Counted from the first letter of the stretch, positions 1 to 8,647 are shown. The stretch is 64,000 nucleotides of DNA from Streptomyces sp. NBC_01381 (GCF_026340305.1 NZ_JAPEPI010000005.1:124001-188000), one strand, 5' to 3'. Translations and numbers: made by a program. The notes: generated from the sequence alone by a model not told the origin.

Positions 1-1580
1 ACAGCTTCCGTGAAGTGCTTGCAGATCAGGTCGTAGCCAGGCTCCTGCTGGCTGAATCCGCGCAGCAGAGAAGGCAACGTCTCGGTCCCCACGTTGGACG
101 TGAACACCAGGATGGTGTGCGAGAAGTACGCCGTACGCCCCATCCCGTCGGTCAGTCGCCCGTCATCCATGATCTGCAGGAACTTGTCGAGGACCTTGCC
201 GTGCGCCTTCTCGATCTCGTCGAAGAGCAGCACGCTGAACGGCCGCTCGAACATCCAGTTCGTCAGCACACCGCCGTTCTCGTGGCCCACATAGCCCGGC
301 GGCGAGCCGGTGAGTCGCTCACTGGCGTGCTCCTGGGCGAACTCGCTCATGTCGAAGCGTCGTAGCGCGCCTTCGTCGCCGAAGACGAGCTCCGCGACGG
401 CCTTCGCCAGCTCGGTCTTGCCCACCCCCGTGGGGCCGACGAAGAAGAACACGCCCTTGGGGCGGGCCGCGCCGCGCTGCAGGTCGGCGACGAAGTCCAG
501 ACCCGACCTGGCGTTGCGCAGGACGTCGCACACCGCACGCACCGCCGCGGGCTGGCCGATCACCCGTCCGGAGAGGATCTGCTCCGCCTCAGCCACCTTC
601 TCGATGTCCAGCGACTCCCAGGGGTCCTCCTGGATACCGAACCGGTGCCGTGCGATCAGGCCGCGCACGGAGCGCACGGAACTGCCCGTGACTCGTGAGG
701 TCACGGCGAGGGACCGCATGTCGAGCACCGACATCCCCTCGGTCTGCTCGGCAAGTTCACCGGCGATCTGCGTACGGTCCTGCGGTGACAGCCCGACGCC
801 TCCGGCGAACTCGGGCAGTATCTCGCCCAGCAGGGCCACGCGTTCGGCCATTCCGGGCGGCTGCGCCGTAACCGAGGCGGTCCGCGGATTCCCGTGGTGC
901 AGCCAGGGCGGCAGTTTCTCCGCGTCCCGGGCCACCAGGATCAGGGTCTGGTGCAGCGGCTCGGCGACACCGTCCCGCACCGTGGCCGTGGCCCCGAGCA
1001 GCATGTTCAGGCGGCTCAGCGCCGCCTGCAACTCCTCGGTCTGCGGAGCATCGGTCCCCAGCAGCAGATCCGCCGCGTGCACCACGAGGGCACACGGCAC
1101 CCGGTCCTGGCTGAGCAGGAGATGGGCGGTCGCCATCAGGTCACGGGCGCTGCGGACCTCGGCAGTACCGGCCGACCGGAGGCTGCGCCGCAGGTTCTCC
1201 GCCGACTCGGCCAGCCGGGCGCGGCGGCCGTCACCGGACGGGGGCGCCCCCGAGCCCGGCTGCGGCGAGCCGCTCCCGTACGGTTCGGATGCGGCGGGGT
1301 CGGGTACGGCCGGGTCCGGCGGCCCGAGCAGCTCCCGCGCCCGGGACTCCGCCTCCTTGTCGGCGTACGTCAGACCGTCGCCCAGGGCGAAGTGCCCCAC
1401 GATCTCGAACCCGGCGAGCCGCAGGAACCGGTCCAGGGCCTCGCGCAGCGGGACGTATGCGTGTTCCCAGCGCACTTCGTCGTCGATGTTCCCGTGCAGG
1501 ACGAGGTGCCGGCCCCGGCGCAGTTCGAGGAACATACGGGCCAGCCAGGGGGCGGCAAGGGGCGCATCGTGGTCGCTCAT
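1..1580 (-). CDS. ClpB/ClpA-type AAA+ ATPase, C-terminus beyond the window edge
   Basis: Last gene of a seven-gene minus-strand operon; its 3' end is cut by the window edge, leaving about 526 residues. The second half has a full AAA+ core: Walker A GPTGVGKTE at about residues 380-388, Walker B LLFDEIEKAH near 452 and sensor-1 TSNVG near 493, as in the second ATPase domain of Clp unfoldases. The first 330 residues look like a degenerate AAA domain (HGNIDDEV, a hydrophobic strand ending VVHAADLLL, TLILVARDAEKLP) with no recognisable Walker A. The ATG start overlaps the upstream stop by 4 bases. Inferred role: ATP-driven remodelling or unfolding as output of the kinase/phosphatase/vWA genes upstream. 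Family assignment is firm; substrate unknown. Confidence 0.85.
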   Translation of the reverse strand, partial: MSDHDAPLAAPWLARMFLELRRGRHLVLHGNIDDEVRWEHAYVPLREALDRFLRLAGFEIVGHFALGDGLTYADKEAESRARELLGPPDPAVPDPAASEPYGSGSPQPGSGAPPSGDGRRARLAESAENLRRSLRSAGTAEVRSARDLMATAHLLLSQDRVPCALVVHAADLLLGTDAPQTEELQAALSRLNMLLGATATVRDGVAEPLHQTLILVARDAEKLPPWLHHGNPRTASVTAQPPGMAERVALLGEILPEFAGGVGLSPQDRTQIAGELAEQTEGMSVLDMRSLAVTSRVTGSSVRSVRGLIARHRFGIQEDPWESLDIEKVAEAEQILSGRVIGQPAAVRAVCDVLRNARSGLDFVADLQRGAARPKGVFFFVGPTGVGKTELAKAVAELVFGDEGALRRFDMSEFAQEHASERLTGSPPGYVGHENGGVLTNWMFERPFSVLLFDEIEKAHGKVLDKFLQIMDDGRLTDGMGRTAYFSHTILVFTSNVGTETLPSLLRGFSQQEPGYDLICKHFTEA

Positions 1581-2836
1581 GGCCGGTGGAACCTCTGTGC
1601 CTGAGGTCGCCCGCTCGGGCGCGGTGCCACTACCTGCGTTCCGGTCGGCGGCTGGGTGTGGCCCTGCCACTGCAGGCCGTCCACCTCGTAACCGGCGCTC
1701 CGCACCGCCTCGTTGAGGCGCTCCGCGAGGCGTTGCAGTACGTCGCAGTCGGAGGAGGAGAGCATCTGTCCCGCATCCGAGAGCTCGACCTGCTCGTCGG
1801 CCAGATAGCTGATCCGTTCGTCGCTTCCCACACCGTGAACGATCACCGAGACCTCCGCACCGTCGAGCCGGGCGGCCGCGACACCGATCCCGCCTGCGCC
1901 GGACTCCACCAGACTCTCGGGGAAGGCCGTGTACCCGAACTGCGGGAGCTTCTCCACGATCAGGCCGAGCATCTCGCGCCGTGTCGCGAGCCGGTCGATG
2001 GCGTCGTCCACCTCGGTCTCGCACGCGTCGACCTGTGGCTCCATCTCCTCCAGTGCCTTGGCCGCCTCCACCGGACGTCCGCCGTCCAGGATCGATCTCA
2101 GTTCGCCGACCCGTCGCCGCAGTGCGTCCAGTCCGGGGACGAGAACACCCGCGGTCGACGCGTCGGCCTGCAGCTCCTCCACCCGCTGGGACAGCCGGAC
2201 CTCGCCGGCGGAGGCCAGCCGCATCGCGTGCTCGTACGCTGCGGCCGCCTGGGCCACGGTGCGTAGATGGGCGCGTACCGTACGGCGGGCGGTGCGTGCC
2301 AGGTCGTGGCTCGCCGCGTCCGCAGGACCGGCCGCCGCTGTTTCCAGCTCGGTCAGCAGCCGGCAGCACTCGCTCAGCCCCTTGGGGTCGAAGCGGGCCG
2401 AGCGGTCGGGGCCGCTGCGCCGCAGCTGAGCGCGCAGGACGTCGAGGGCGGTCGCGAGTTCGGTGCGCCGCTGTTCCAGGGCGGCCAGGTCGAGTTCGAC
2501 CAGCCGCTGCTCGGCACGGTCGAGCCGGGCGGCGGTCGCGGCGAGCGCGTCCAGGTCCGAGGCCGACTGGACCTCGGCCTCAACCTGGGCGATCTCGTCC
2601 ACGGCGGCCTGCAGCCCTACGGGGTCCACACTGTCGGACGTCGCCACCGTCGCCCGGTGTCTGCCGAGCGCTCGGCAGCGTTCTTGGGCGGCGGCCCGAG
2701 CCACGGACAGTGCCCGGGCGACCCGGCGCTCGGCCTGTTCCCGGCGACGGCGTTCACGCTCGGCCCGTTGCTGCGCCTGGCGTTCTTGCCGGAGCTGTCC
2801 CAGGCGGCCGAAGCTGAACTTGGGTGAACCGCTCAT
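1577..2836 (-). CDS. Coiled-coil protein of the TerY-P-type operon
   Basis: 419 residues from the ATG that overlaps the stop of the radical SAM gene by 4 bases; the frame is open further upstream but only as antisense to that gene. Residues 1-60 are very rich in Arg/Gln/Glu, and most of 60-300 is predicted long helix with heptad-like Leu/Ala spacing. A smaller globular tail (about 300-395) contains FGYTAFPESLVESG and a SDERISYLADEQVEL strand pattern. No catalytic motif was recognised. Placement directly before the AAA+ ATPase suggests an adaptor, scaffold or substrate of that ATPase; this is inference from gene order only. Confidence 0.75.
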   Translation of the reverse strand: MSGSPKFSFGRLGQLRQERQAQQRAERERRRREQAERRVARALSVARAAAQERCRALGRHRATVATSDSVDPVGLQAAVDEIAQVEAEVQSASDLDALAATAARLDRAEQRLVELDLAALEQRRTELATALDVLRAQLRRSGPDRSARFDPKGLSECCRLLTELETAAAGPADAASHDLARTARRTVRAHLRTVAQAAAAYEHAMRLASAGEVRLSQRVEELQADASTAGVLVPGLDALRRRVGELRSILDGGRPVEAAKALEEMEPQVDACETEVDDAIDRLATRREMLGLIVEKLPQFGYTAFPESLVESGAGGIGVAAARLDGAEVSVIVHGVGSDERISYLADEQVELSDAGQMLSSSDCDVLQRLAERLNEAVRSAGYEVDGLQWQGHTQPPTGTQVVAPRPSGRPQAQRFHRP

Positions 2837-3510
2837 CCGAGTGCCTCCGTGTGCGGGTGGAGTGGGGAGGCCGGGCCCGCCGTGCGGTCGGGCACCAGGC
2901 CGAGTCCATGGACGAAGGCCTCGCGGAAACCGGGCACGGCCGGCACGCCCATCCAGCGCACCGTCGGGCCCGGGCCGAACACGAACTGCAGGCCAGCTCC
3001 GTGGTCGGGCCGGTCCGCCCAGTCGAGGTGGCGGGGCGTGAGGAGGTGGACGCGCTGGTTGTCTGATCCGCGCCACCGCAGGTCGGCATGGCGGCGTCGT
3101 ACGTACGGGCCGTCGACCAGGATGTCGAGACCGTCAAGCAGCCGGTGCTGCTCAGCTGTCCCGTGGGCGCGCAGGTGTTCCAGGGTCCAGCCGCTGTAGC
3201 TCATCACCGACAGGTCGCGCTGGGCGCGGACGAGGGAGACCAGCTGGGCGAGCGCGCTGGCCTGGGCGAAGGGCTCGCCCCCGGACAGGGTGAGCCCGTC
3301 CCAGGCCTCGTCGGCGATCAGGTCGGCCAGCTCGGACACCGCGACCTCGGTGCCGCCGGCGGCCGGGATCCACTCCGGGGTGACACAGCCAGCGCAGTCG
3401 AGCGGGCAGCCCTGCACCCACACCACGCACCGGCGGCCGGGGCCCAGGGTGCGGCAGCCCGGGTGTAGTGCGGCGACCCGGACGTACCGGCCCGCCTCCC
3501 GCCCGTTCAC
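2833..3510 (-). CDS. Radical SAM protein of the NrdG/activating-enzyme type
   Basis: 225 residues starting at GTG; the start overlaps the kinase stop by 4 bases, which decides the start. The motif C-x3-C-x2-C is present at residues 35, 39 and 42 (WVQGCPLDCAGC), preceded by an extra Cys at 28 and followed by SGGEPF at 76-81, the SAM-binding GGE signature. Length and arrangement fit minimal radical SAM activases such as NrdG rather than SPASM enzymes. It should bind a 4Fe-4S cluster and cleave SAM to a 5'-deoxyadenosyl radical; the substrate is unknown. There is no glycyl-radical enzyme gene nearby, so a partner inside this operon (coiled-coil protein or ATPase) is a reasonable guess but unproven. 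Confidence 0.85.
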   Translation of the reverse strand: MNGREAGRYVRVAALHPGCRTLGPGRRCVVWVQGCPLDCAGCVTPEWIPAAGGTEVAVSELADLIADEAWDGLTLSGGEPFAQASALAQLVSLVRAQRDLSVMSYSGWTLEHLRAHGTAEQHRLLDGLDILVDGPYVRRRHADLRWRGSDNQRVHLLTPRHLDWADRPDHGAGLQFVFGPGPTVRWMGVPAVPGFREAFVHGLGLVPDRTAGPASPLHPHTEALG

Positions 3511-4781
3511 AGGAGCACCACGAGGATGATGATGAAGAGGATGATCAGGCCGACGGTGGTGAGGACGTTCTTGCCGCCGTCCGAGTTGGACACTGGGCCC
3601 GGCGCGTCGGATCGGCCCTGGGGGTCGCCGGACGCCTGGGGCCCCGCGGGCGTCTGGGGAGCGCCCGCCCCCGCCGCCGCGTAGGGCCCGCCCGCGGCAC
3701 CACTGCCCTGGTCTGCCGTCGCGTGCGGCGGTCCCCACGGGTCCGGACCTACCGTGGCCGCCGGGACCGACTCCGTCGGGTAGGACTCGCCGGCGCCCTG
3801 CGCGATGCGGGAGCACCAGACGCAGGAGGACAGCGAACGGTGGTACAGGTGGCGCGGGTTGAAGCGGCACCCCATCAGTTCGAAACCGCACCGGTCGAGT
3901 ACGCGGAACCAGTCCTCGGGGCTCGGCCGCCGGGCGGGGTCGTCGTGACCGTCCTCGAAGCACTGCCGGGCGAGCTCGAGGGCGGCCGGCGGCAGCAGGG
4001 AGGTGGGCATCTCGCCCGTCATCGGCTTCAGGAGCTCGGGGCGGGTGATGCGGTTACGCCGCAGCCGTATGTTGCTCTCCATGTCGTCGTGGTCGGTGTC
4101 GTCGCTGGGCACGCCCTCGTAGGGGTGCTGCCCCTCCATCAGGATCTGGCAGATCATCACGGCGAGGCCGAACGAGTCGTGGTGCTCGTCGAGTGCGGGC
4201 ACGGAGGGGCCCAGGGCCTCGGGGGGCGCGTACTCTGGGGTGATCTTGGGGCAGAGGTAGAGATGCCCGGACGGATCCCGGAACTGCACGGTGTCGCAGT
4301 CGATGAGGGTGACATGGCCCGAGTGGGACAGCATGAGGTTGGCCGGGCTAAAGTCGCCCAGCACCACGCCGGAGTTGTGCAGCGTGGACACCAGCCGTCC
4401 GGTACGCGACGCGGTGATCAGCGCCGTGCGCCAGGTCGGTTCTGCCAGCGCGTTCGCGCGCAGCGCCGGATCGAAGAGCTTGGTCAGCTGCACGCCGTCG
4501 ATCCGGGGGATCAGCATGCCCCGGGTGGCACCGTCGTCGTCCACCAGGCGGGCCAGCGGCCAGGCCAGGTGATGGTGCTCGGGGTGATCGCCGCGGAGGT
4601 GGGCGAGTGGCGAGGCGATGAGCGCGTCGAGTTTGGCACCGCCGTCCGCTGGCGGCTCGTAGTAGAGCTTGGCGCAGAGGTCTCGGGTGCCCTCCACGCC
4701 GATGACCGTGCCCTCGCTGCCGTTGCCGAGTTCCTCTCCCGACAGCTGGACGGGGCGACCACTTGCCAGGTATAGGGTCAT
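3507..4781 (-). CDS. Tail-anchored serine/threonine kinase with a zinc-ribbon-like segment (TerY-P triad)
   Basis: 424 residues. Kinase features: glycine-rich loop LGNGSEGTV (18-26), putative ATP lysine in CAKLYY (38), catalytic-loop-like LGDFSPANLM with Asp near 143, and metal-binding IDCDTVQF near 160 in place of DFG. After the kinase fold, about residues 296-322 carry four cysteines (CGF...GC...SSCVWC) that could bind zinc. A Pro/Gly/Ala-rich linker then leads to one C-terminal hydrophobic segment (VGLIILFIIILVVLL), indicating a tail anchor with the kinase in the cytoplasm. It overlaps the PP2C gene by 4 bases. Kinase + PP2C + vWA is the arrangement described as the TerY-P triad. Confidence 0.88.
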   Translation of the reverse strand: MTLYLASGRPVQLSGEELGNGSEGTVIGVEGTRDLCAKLYYEPPADGGAKLDALIASPLAHLRGDHPEHHHLAWPLARLVDDDGATRGMLIPRIDGVQLTKLFDPALRANALAEPTWRTALITASRTGRLVSTLHNSGVVLGDFSPANLMLSHSGHVTLIDCDTVQFRDPSGHLYLCPKITPEYAPPEALGPSVPALDEHHDSFGLAVMICQILMEGQHPYEGVPSDDTDHDDMESNIRLRRNRITRPELLKPMTGEMPTSLLPPAALELARQCFEDGHDDPARRPSPEDWFRVLDRCGFELMGCRFNPRHLYHRSLSSCVWCSRIAQGAGESYPTESVPAATVGPDPWGPPHATADQGSGAAGGPYAAAGAGAPQTPAGPQASGDPQGRSDAPGPVSNSDGGKNVLTTVGLIILFIIILVVLL

Positions 4782-5647
4782 GGCTCGTACACCGCCAGCA
4801 CCATGGTCTTGTCGTCCCCGGACGTGCTCGCGAAGTCGTCCGACGCGAGCCGCTCCAGCAGGTCCTCTCGGCGGCTCTTCGGGGAGCGGAAGTAGTCGAA
4901 GTACTGGGCGAAGGTCGCGGGCGCGGACAGCGACCAGGTGCCGTCAGAGGCCTGACGTTCCTTGAGCATGCCGTCCAGCACACCGTCGGTGCACACGGCC
5001 AGGCCGCGGATTAGCGGGTCGCACAGCACCCCGCAGATCAGGTTGCTGTCCCGGTGCCGGGAGGTGAGGAATACCGTGGCCCCTTCGTGCTCGCGGCCCT
5101 GCGGCGGCGGTACGGTCAGCCAGGCGCCGCCCGGCTGCCGGTCCACCACCAGGAAACCGTCGCCCACGCCGAAATAGACGTACCAGGGCGGGAAGGCAGC
5201 CACGGCCAGGAGGGTGGTGGCGAAGTCGGTCCGACCGCCCTCGGTGCCCGGCCCGTACGGTGTCGGGTCGGTGTGGGCCACCGCCGCGCCCGTCGGATAG
5301 AGCTCGGCCACCTGGTTGTCCAGGAGGCGGTCGAAGATTCGCAGGCACTCCTGTCCGAACTCGTGCGCCGCCCGCGTCCACAGGTCGGGATCCGGCGGCG
5401 GACCGCCGGACGCGAAGCATTGCTCGGCCGCGGCACAGGCCGCCGAGACGGCCAGGTCGGCTCCGTGCTGGGAACGCGAGCGCGACCCGGCCCCGTCGGC
5501 CACCGCGAACAGATGACCGCCGCCGCCCAGCGGCTGGTGCTCACAGCGGTCCTGGTTCACCAGACCGAGGCGCCCGTGTCCGGGCCCGGTGACCGAGGCG
5601 GGGATCACGCGCCACCCGCCGGCCGCGACCTGCCGCCCGTCAGACAT
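4778..5647 (-). CDS. PP2C-family protein phosphatase (TerY-P triad)
   Basis: 289 residues from the ATG at 5647, which overlaps the stop of the vWA gene. PP2C metal-binding motifs are visible: GLVNQDRC near the N-terminus, AVADGAG (Asp-Gly metal site), a DFATTLLAV strand, CTDGVLD and the closing SGDDKTMVLAV. No membrane segment is seen, so it should be cytoplasmic. It probably dephosphorylates targets of the adjacent kinase, or the kinase itself; overlap at both ends implies translational coupling and tight stoichiometry. Confidence 0.88.
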   Translation of the reverse strand: MSDGRQVAAGGWRVIPASVTGPGHGRLGLVNQDRCEHQPLGGGGHLFAVADGAGSRSRSQHGADLAVSAACAAAEQCFASGGPPPDPDLWTRAAHEFGQECLRIFDRLLDNQVAELYPTGAAVAHTDPTPYGPGTEGGRTDFATTLLAVAAFPPWYVYFGVGDGFLVVDRQPGGAWLTVPPPQGREHEGATVFLTSRHRDSNLICGVLCDPLIRGLAVCTDGVLDGMLKERQASDGTWSLSAPATFAQYFDYFRSPKSRREDLLERLASDDFASTSGDDKTMVLAVYEP

Positions 5648-6407
5648 TCTTCTCGAGCCATTCCCGGATACGTTCCGAGCGTTCCTGCTGGTCCCGCACG
5701 CCGCGGTATTGGTCCTCCGCGGGCTGTTCCCGGGAGGCGCTGCTGAGGCGTTCGGTGCTCGTCGACACAAAGTTGAGGACCTGGGCCAGCGGCAGGTCGG
5801 CCAGGTCGTACGCGGAGTTGGGCGCGAGCTCGCGCAGGACGTCCATGTCCGCGCCCGAGACACCGAGAGCGAAGAACAGGATCTGTCGCCCCTTCTCCTG
5901 CTCCCGGAGGACTGGTGCGAAGTCCCGCCAGGAGTCGCTCGGCAGTCCCCGGTCGTCGGTGGGGACTCCGTCCGTGATCAGGTAGATCAGCGGCCGGTTC
6001 TTCAACGGCGTGCCACTGTCCCGCAATTGCAGACGGCGTGCCGCGACCAGGTCGAGGGCGGTCTGCAGGGCGGCGACCATGGGCGTCACGCCTGCGGCGC
6101 GCAGGGTTGGAGGATGGAAGTCCCGGACGGCGACATACGGCTGTTCCGGCCGCCCGTTGACTCGACTCGACGCGTCGAGGACCTGGACATAGTTGAACCC
6201 GAAGGAGACCAGGGCCACTTCGCCGATGCTGGCCAGGTGGTCGTTGCCGAGGAGTTCGGTGCGCCAGGACTGCAGCGCCGTGTTGAGTTCGTCGATACGG
6301 CCGCTCGTCTCCATCGACTGGGAGGAGTCGAGCACCAGGGTGATGGGCAGGCGCCCCCGCGGCGCCTGCGCCGGCAGTGCGTCCCGCAGGGCGCTGGGGT
6401 CGGTCAT
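5640..6407 (-). CDS. TerY-like von Willebrand factor A (vWA) protein
   Basis: 255 residues. The MIDAS motif D-x-S-x-S is present near residue 28 (LVLDSSQSM), with the supporting Thr (GVTPM) and Asp (LITDGVPTDD) positions typical of TerY-type vWA domains. No signal peptide or membrane segment. The ATG start overlaps the upstream membrane-protein stop by 4 bases. In TerY-P triads the vWA protein is thought to be a metal-dependent scaffold or phosphorylation target of the kinase/phosphatase pair. The C-terminal 50 residues are charged and helical and may bind a partner. Confidence 0.88.
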   Translation of the reverse strand: MTDPSALRDALPAQAPRGRLPITLVLDSSQSMETSGRIDELNTALQSWRTELLGNDHLASIGEVALVSFGFNYVQVLDASSRVNGRPEQPYVAVRDFHPPTLRAAGVTPMVAALQTALDLVAARRLQLRDSGTPLKNRPLIYLITDGVPTDDRGLPSDSWRDFAPVLREQEKGRQILFFALGVSGADMDVLRELAPNSAYDLADLPLAQVLNFVSTSTERLSSASREQPAEDQYRGVRDQQERSERIREWLEKNV

Positions 6408-7387
6408 GCGGATATCTCCCCTTCTGACGTTGCCGTCCGGTGCGGTGCACCGTCGGCGTGCGGTGAGCCGGCACCGTCGTGCCCTGGCAGGGCGGTGACG
6501 GTCAGACCGGTCTCGAGCCCTCCATCCGCGATGACCTGCACCGCGCTTCCCGGGGCGAGGCAGCCGGGCTGCCGCGAACTCAGGACGACCCACACGACCA
6601 AGTCGCCGAACTCGGCGTAGCCGCCCGTGGCGTCGACGTGGGTGCGGGACCACCCCACGTTGCGGTGCCGTGTGTATACGGCGGTGAAGTCGCCCGGGGT
6701 GCGGGCCGGGCGGGACGAGGACGGGGCGAGCGGCGGGGGCTTGTGGTTCGGCCCCGGCCCTGGCGCCTGGGCCGGCCGTTGCTCGGGCTGGCGGGTCCGC
6801 TCCGTGGCGTGGGGCTTCTTGCTGTTCCCGGCGGGGCCCCGAGTGCTGTTGCCGTGCTTGGATCTGTCTCTGGAGTCCTTAGGCCGGGACCAGGACCACA
6901 CTCGGTCGGCGACCGCGGCGCACGCGGCGGCCAGCAGTACGGCGATGAAGATGCCCATACCGAGGCTGAAGCCGTGCGTCCGTTCCGACGTCACGCGGAG
7001 CAGCTGATCCTGCTGCTCGACGGTGGCATTGGGGCCGAAGACGCCGTCCACCACGTCCTTCGTCCCGAGGTTGCCCACGCCCAGCACGGTGTAGGGCACC
7101 TTGCGATCCTTGAGCACGTCGCAGTACTCGTCGGCGGTGCCGCAGCCGGTCTTGTTGCCGTCCGTCACCAGGACCAAGGCGCGCTCGACACCGCCATGCC
7201 ACTCATCCACTGATTTCGTCGCCTGCTCTCGCCGGTCCGCATCCGAGCGCGCCTCAACGATCAGCGCACGGTGCGATTCATCGGAGCCGGCGGCATCGCT
7301 CACTGCGAGCGGCACTCCGGCAATCAGAAAGAACAAGAGAAACGCCGTGATCCCCACGAGGGGATTCCACCGACGGTTGATCCCCAT
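6404..7387 (-). CDS. Bitopic membrane protein, first gene of the seven-gene operon
   Basis: 327 residues from the ATG at 7387 (G-rich RBS just upstream). Two hydrophobic segments bracket an extracytoplasmic loop: about 9-34 (PLVGITAFLLFFLIAGVPL) and about 155-180 (GIFIAVLLAAACAAVADRV). The loop contains ERALVLVTDGNKTGCG and YTVLGVGNLGTKDVV, resembling the second half of a vWA fold, with two cysteines that could pair. The cytoplasmic tail is Pro/Ser/Arg-rich, then a beta-rich domain (about 235-300). Position suggests a membrane sensor feeding the vWA/PP2C/kinase trio. Homology of the loop to vWA is tentative. Confidence 0.7.
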   Translation of the reverse strand: MGINRRWNPLVGITAFLLFFLIAGVPLAVSDAAGSDESHRALIVEARSDADRREQATKSVDEWHGGVERALVLVTDGNKTGCGTADEYCDVLKDRKVPYTVLGVGNLGTKDVVDGVFGPNATVEQQDQLLRVTSERTHGFSLGMGIFIAVLLAAACAAVADRVWSWSRPKDSRDRSKHGNSTRGPAGNSKKPHATERTRQPEQRPAQAPGPGPNHKPPPLAPSSSRPARTPGDFTAVYTRHRNVGWSRTHVDATGGYAEFGDLVVWVVLSSRQPGCLAPGSAVQVIADGGLETGLTVTALPGHDGAGSPHADGAPHRTATSEGEISA

Positions 7388-7413
7388 TTTGAACCCCCGT
7401 CCCCCGTACCGAG

Positions 7414-7442
7414 AGTGTAGGGGATATGGTCTGGCCGCACAC
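7414..7442 (-). promoter_or_regulatory. Possible promoter of the seven-gene operon
   Basis: On the minus strand a TACACT hexamer (7414-7419) lies 27 bases before the first start codon, a plausible -10 box; the sequence about 17 bases further up (GTGTGC) is a poor -35 box. The surrounding 7388-7520 stretch is more A/T-rich than its neighbours. Offered as the best candidate only. Confidence 0.25.
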
Positions 7443-7647
7443 CGTTCCGAAGCAAAGAGGTGACCTATTTCTTTCTCGATTATGAACGCCTGCACGATCT
7501 ATTTTTAAGGGTTCAGGTAAACAACCCAATCAACAGGAATTGCATAGCGCACGGCGAGCCGTAATGGCACCTTCCGCCCCCCCCGGGGGGCGCCCTCGTG
7601 AATCAAACTCAGCGAATCAGGGCGTGGCCTGCAGACCGTCGCCGCAC

Positions 7648-7965
7648 TCAGCGGTCGGGCAGAGCGCGCTTGAGCTGGACAACAGCCAGGTCGCGGGTGA
7701 GGGGCGCGGCCAGCAGGCGGTCCAGCACTTCGATCCGCTGCATGAGACTTGAGAGGAGCTCGTCCGCGCTCATGCCCTCGATGATGGCCGCGCTGTGCTG
7801 AGTCGTCAGGCGACGTGCTGCGGGGCCGAGCTGGCCATACGTGGACCAGAACATCGGATAGCGGCGTGAGCGGGTGCCTTCGACGGCCCGGATAAGGGCC
7901 GTGTCCTAGTCCGCGGACCAGCCACACACGATCAGCCCCCTGACCTGGGCCTGCCGTGCGGGCTA
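7648..7965 (-). pseudogene. SIR2-like protein remnant with an in-frame TAG
   Basis: The minus strand reads ...VRGLIVCGWSAD, then TAG, then DTALIRAVEGTRSRRY and on to LTRDLAVVQLKRALPDR before TGA. The block CGWSAD-(W)-DTALxxAxxxxxSRR resembles the C-terminal part of SIR2-family proteins of actinobacteria, where the stop position is usually Trp (TGG to TAG is one change). A second stop lies upstream at about 7965 and no N-terminal part was found. The surviving ATG could express at most 68 residues. SIR2-domain proteins of this kind are often anti-phage NADases, but this copy is clearly broken. Family call from memory of conserved blocks. Confidence 0.5.
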
Positions 7966-8082
7966 CCACCGCGGCCGCTGGAACCGCGTCAACCATCTGG
8001 CAAGGAAGCGACCCTGCGCATCACCCGCGCGGTTGCGGAGTGGGCGAGGGCGTCAGGCTGGAGAAGCAGATGGGAGGCGCCG

Positions 8083-8529
8083 ATGCGCTACATCGACCCG
8101 CCGCGCAGACAGACCGGAGGCTGCTTCATCTACTGGTCGCCGCCCTGGACCGCCTACCTGGATCTCCGCCTCGTTCGCAAGGACGCCCCTCCGATCGCCG
8201 TGGAGATCGACCGCGCGGAGGACGGCACCGCTTTGGACAAGCTCCGCGATGAGGCCCTCCGCGGGCGCCCCGCGCTCTGGATCCGCTGGCACGGAGCGCG
8301 GCGCGCCGAGCTCCCAGCCGGGGTCGCCCGCCTGCACCTGCCGACCGGGTCCAGCCGCTCTCCCATCCGGTACTCCCTCGCCCCGGTCACCCGCGCGGCG
8401 GCGATCACCCTCGGCGAGGCTGTCACTCCCGAAGCCCGATTGGGCGCTCTGCGTCGCGACCAGCAGCGGATTGCGGAGGAAGAGCGGGCTGCCGCCCTCC
8501 CTCGGGACCCGGGCCCCATCCTCAGCTAG
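8083..8529 (+). CDS. Small protein with a possible restriction-endonuclease-like core
   Basis: 148 residues; a GGGAGG ribosome site 8 bases before the ATG fixes the start. The central IAVEIDRAEDGTALDKLRD segment followed by a strand PALWIRWHG resembles the E/D...hydrophobic-strand...K layout of PD-(D/E)XK-like folds, but a canonical D-x(n)-ExK is not fully evident. The C-terminus is helical and charged (RRDQQRIAEEERAA). No signal peptide or membrane segment. It stands alone between the SIR2 remnant and a pentapeptide-like fragment. Function unassigned. Confidence 0.6.
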   Translation: MRYIDPPRRQTGGCFIYWSPPWTAYLDLRLVRKDAPPIAVEIDRAEDGTALDKLRDEALRGRPALWIRWHGARRAELPAGVARLHLPTGSSRSPIRYSLAPVTRAAAITLGEAVTPEARLGALRRDQQRIAEEERAAALPRDPGPILS

Positions 8530-8647
8530 GGGTTCTCGGCACGGATACCCGAAGGACACGGCCCTGCCAATTTGCAGCCCAGGTATCTTGCCGACCGCGC
8601 ACTGCCGCTGCGGCGGAGCCGCCTGCACGGGGTGGGGTGGGACGGGC

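Noticed and set aside
310..1716. Long plus-strand open frame opposite the AAA+ gene
   Set aside because: It is the antisense of a clear Clp-like ATPase; its translation is Ser/Arg-rich without any domain.
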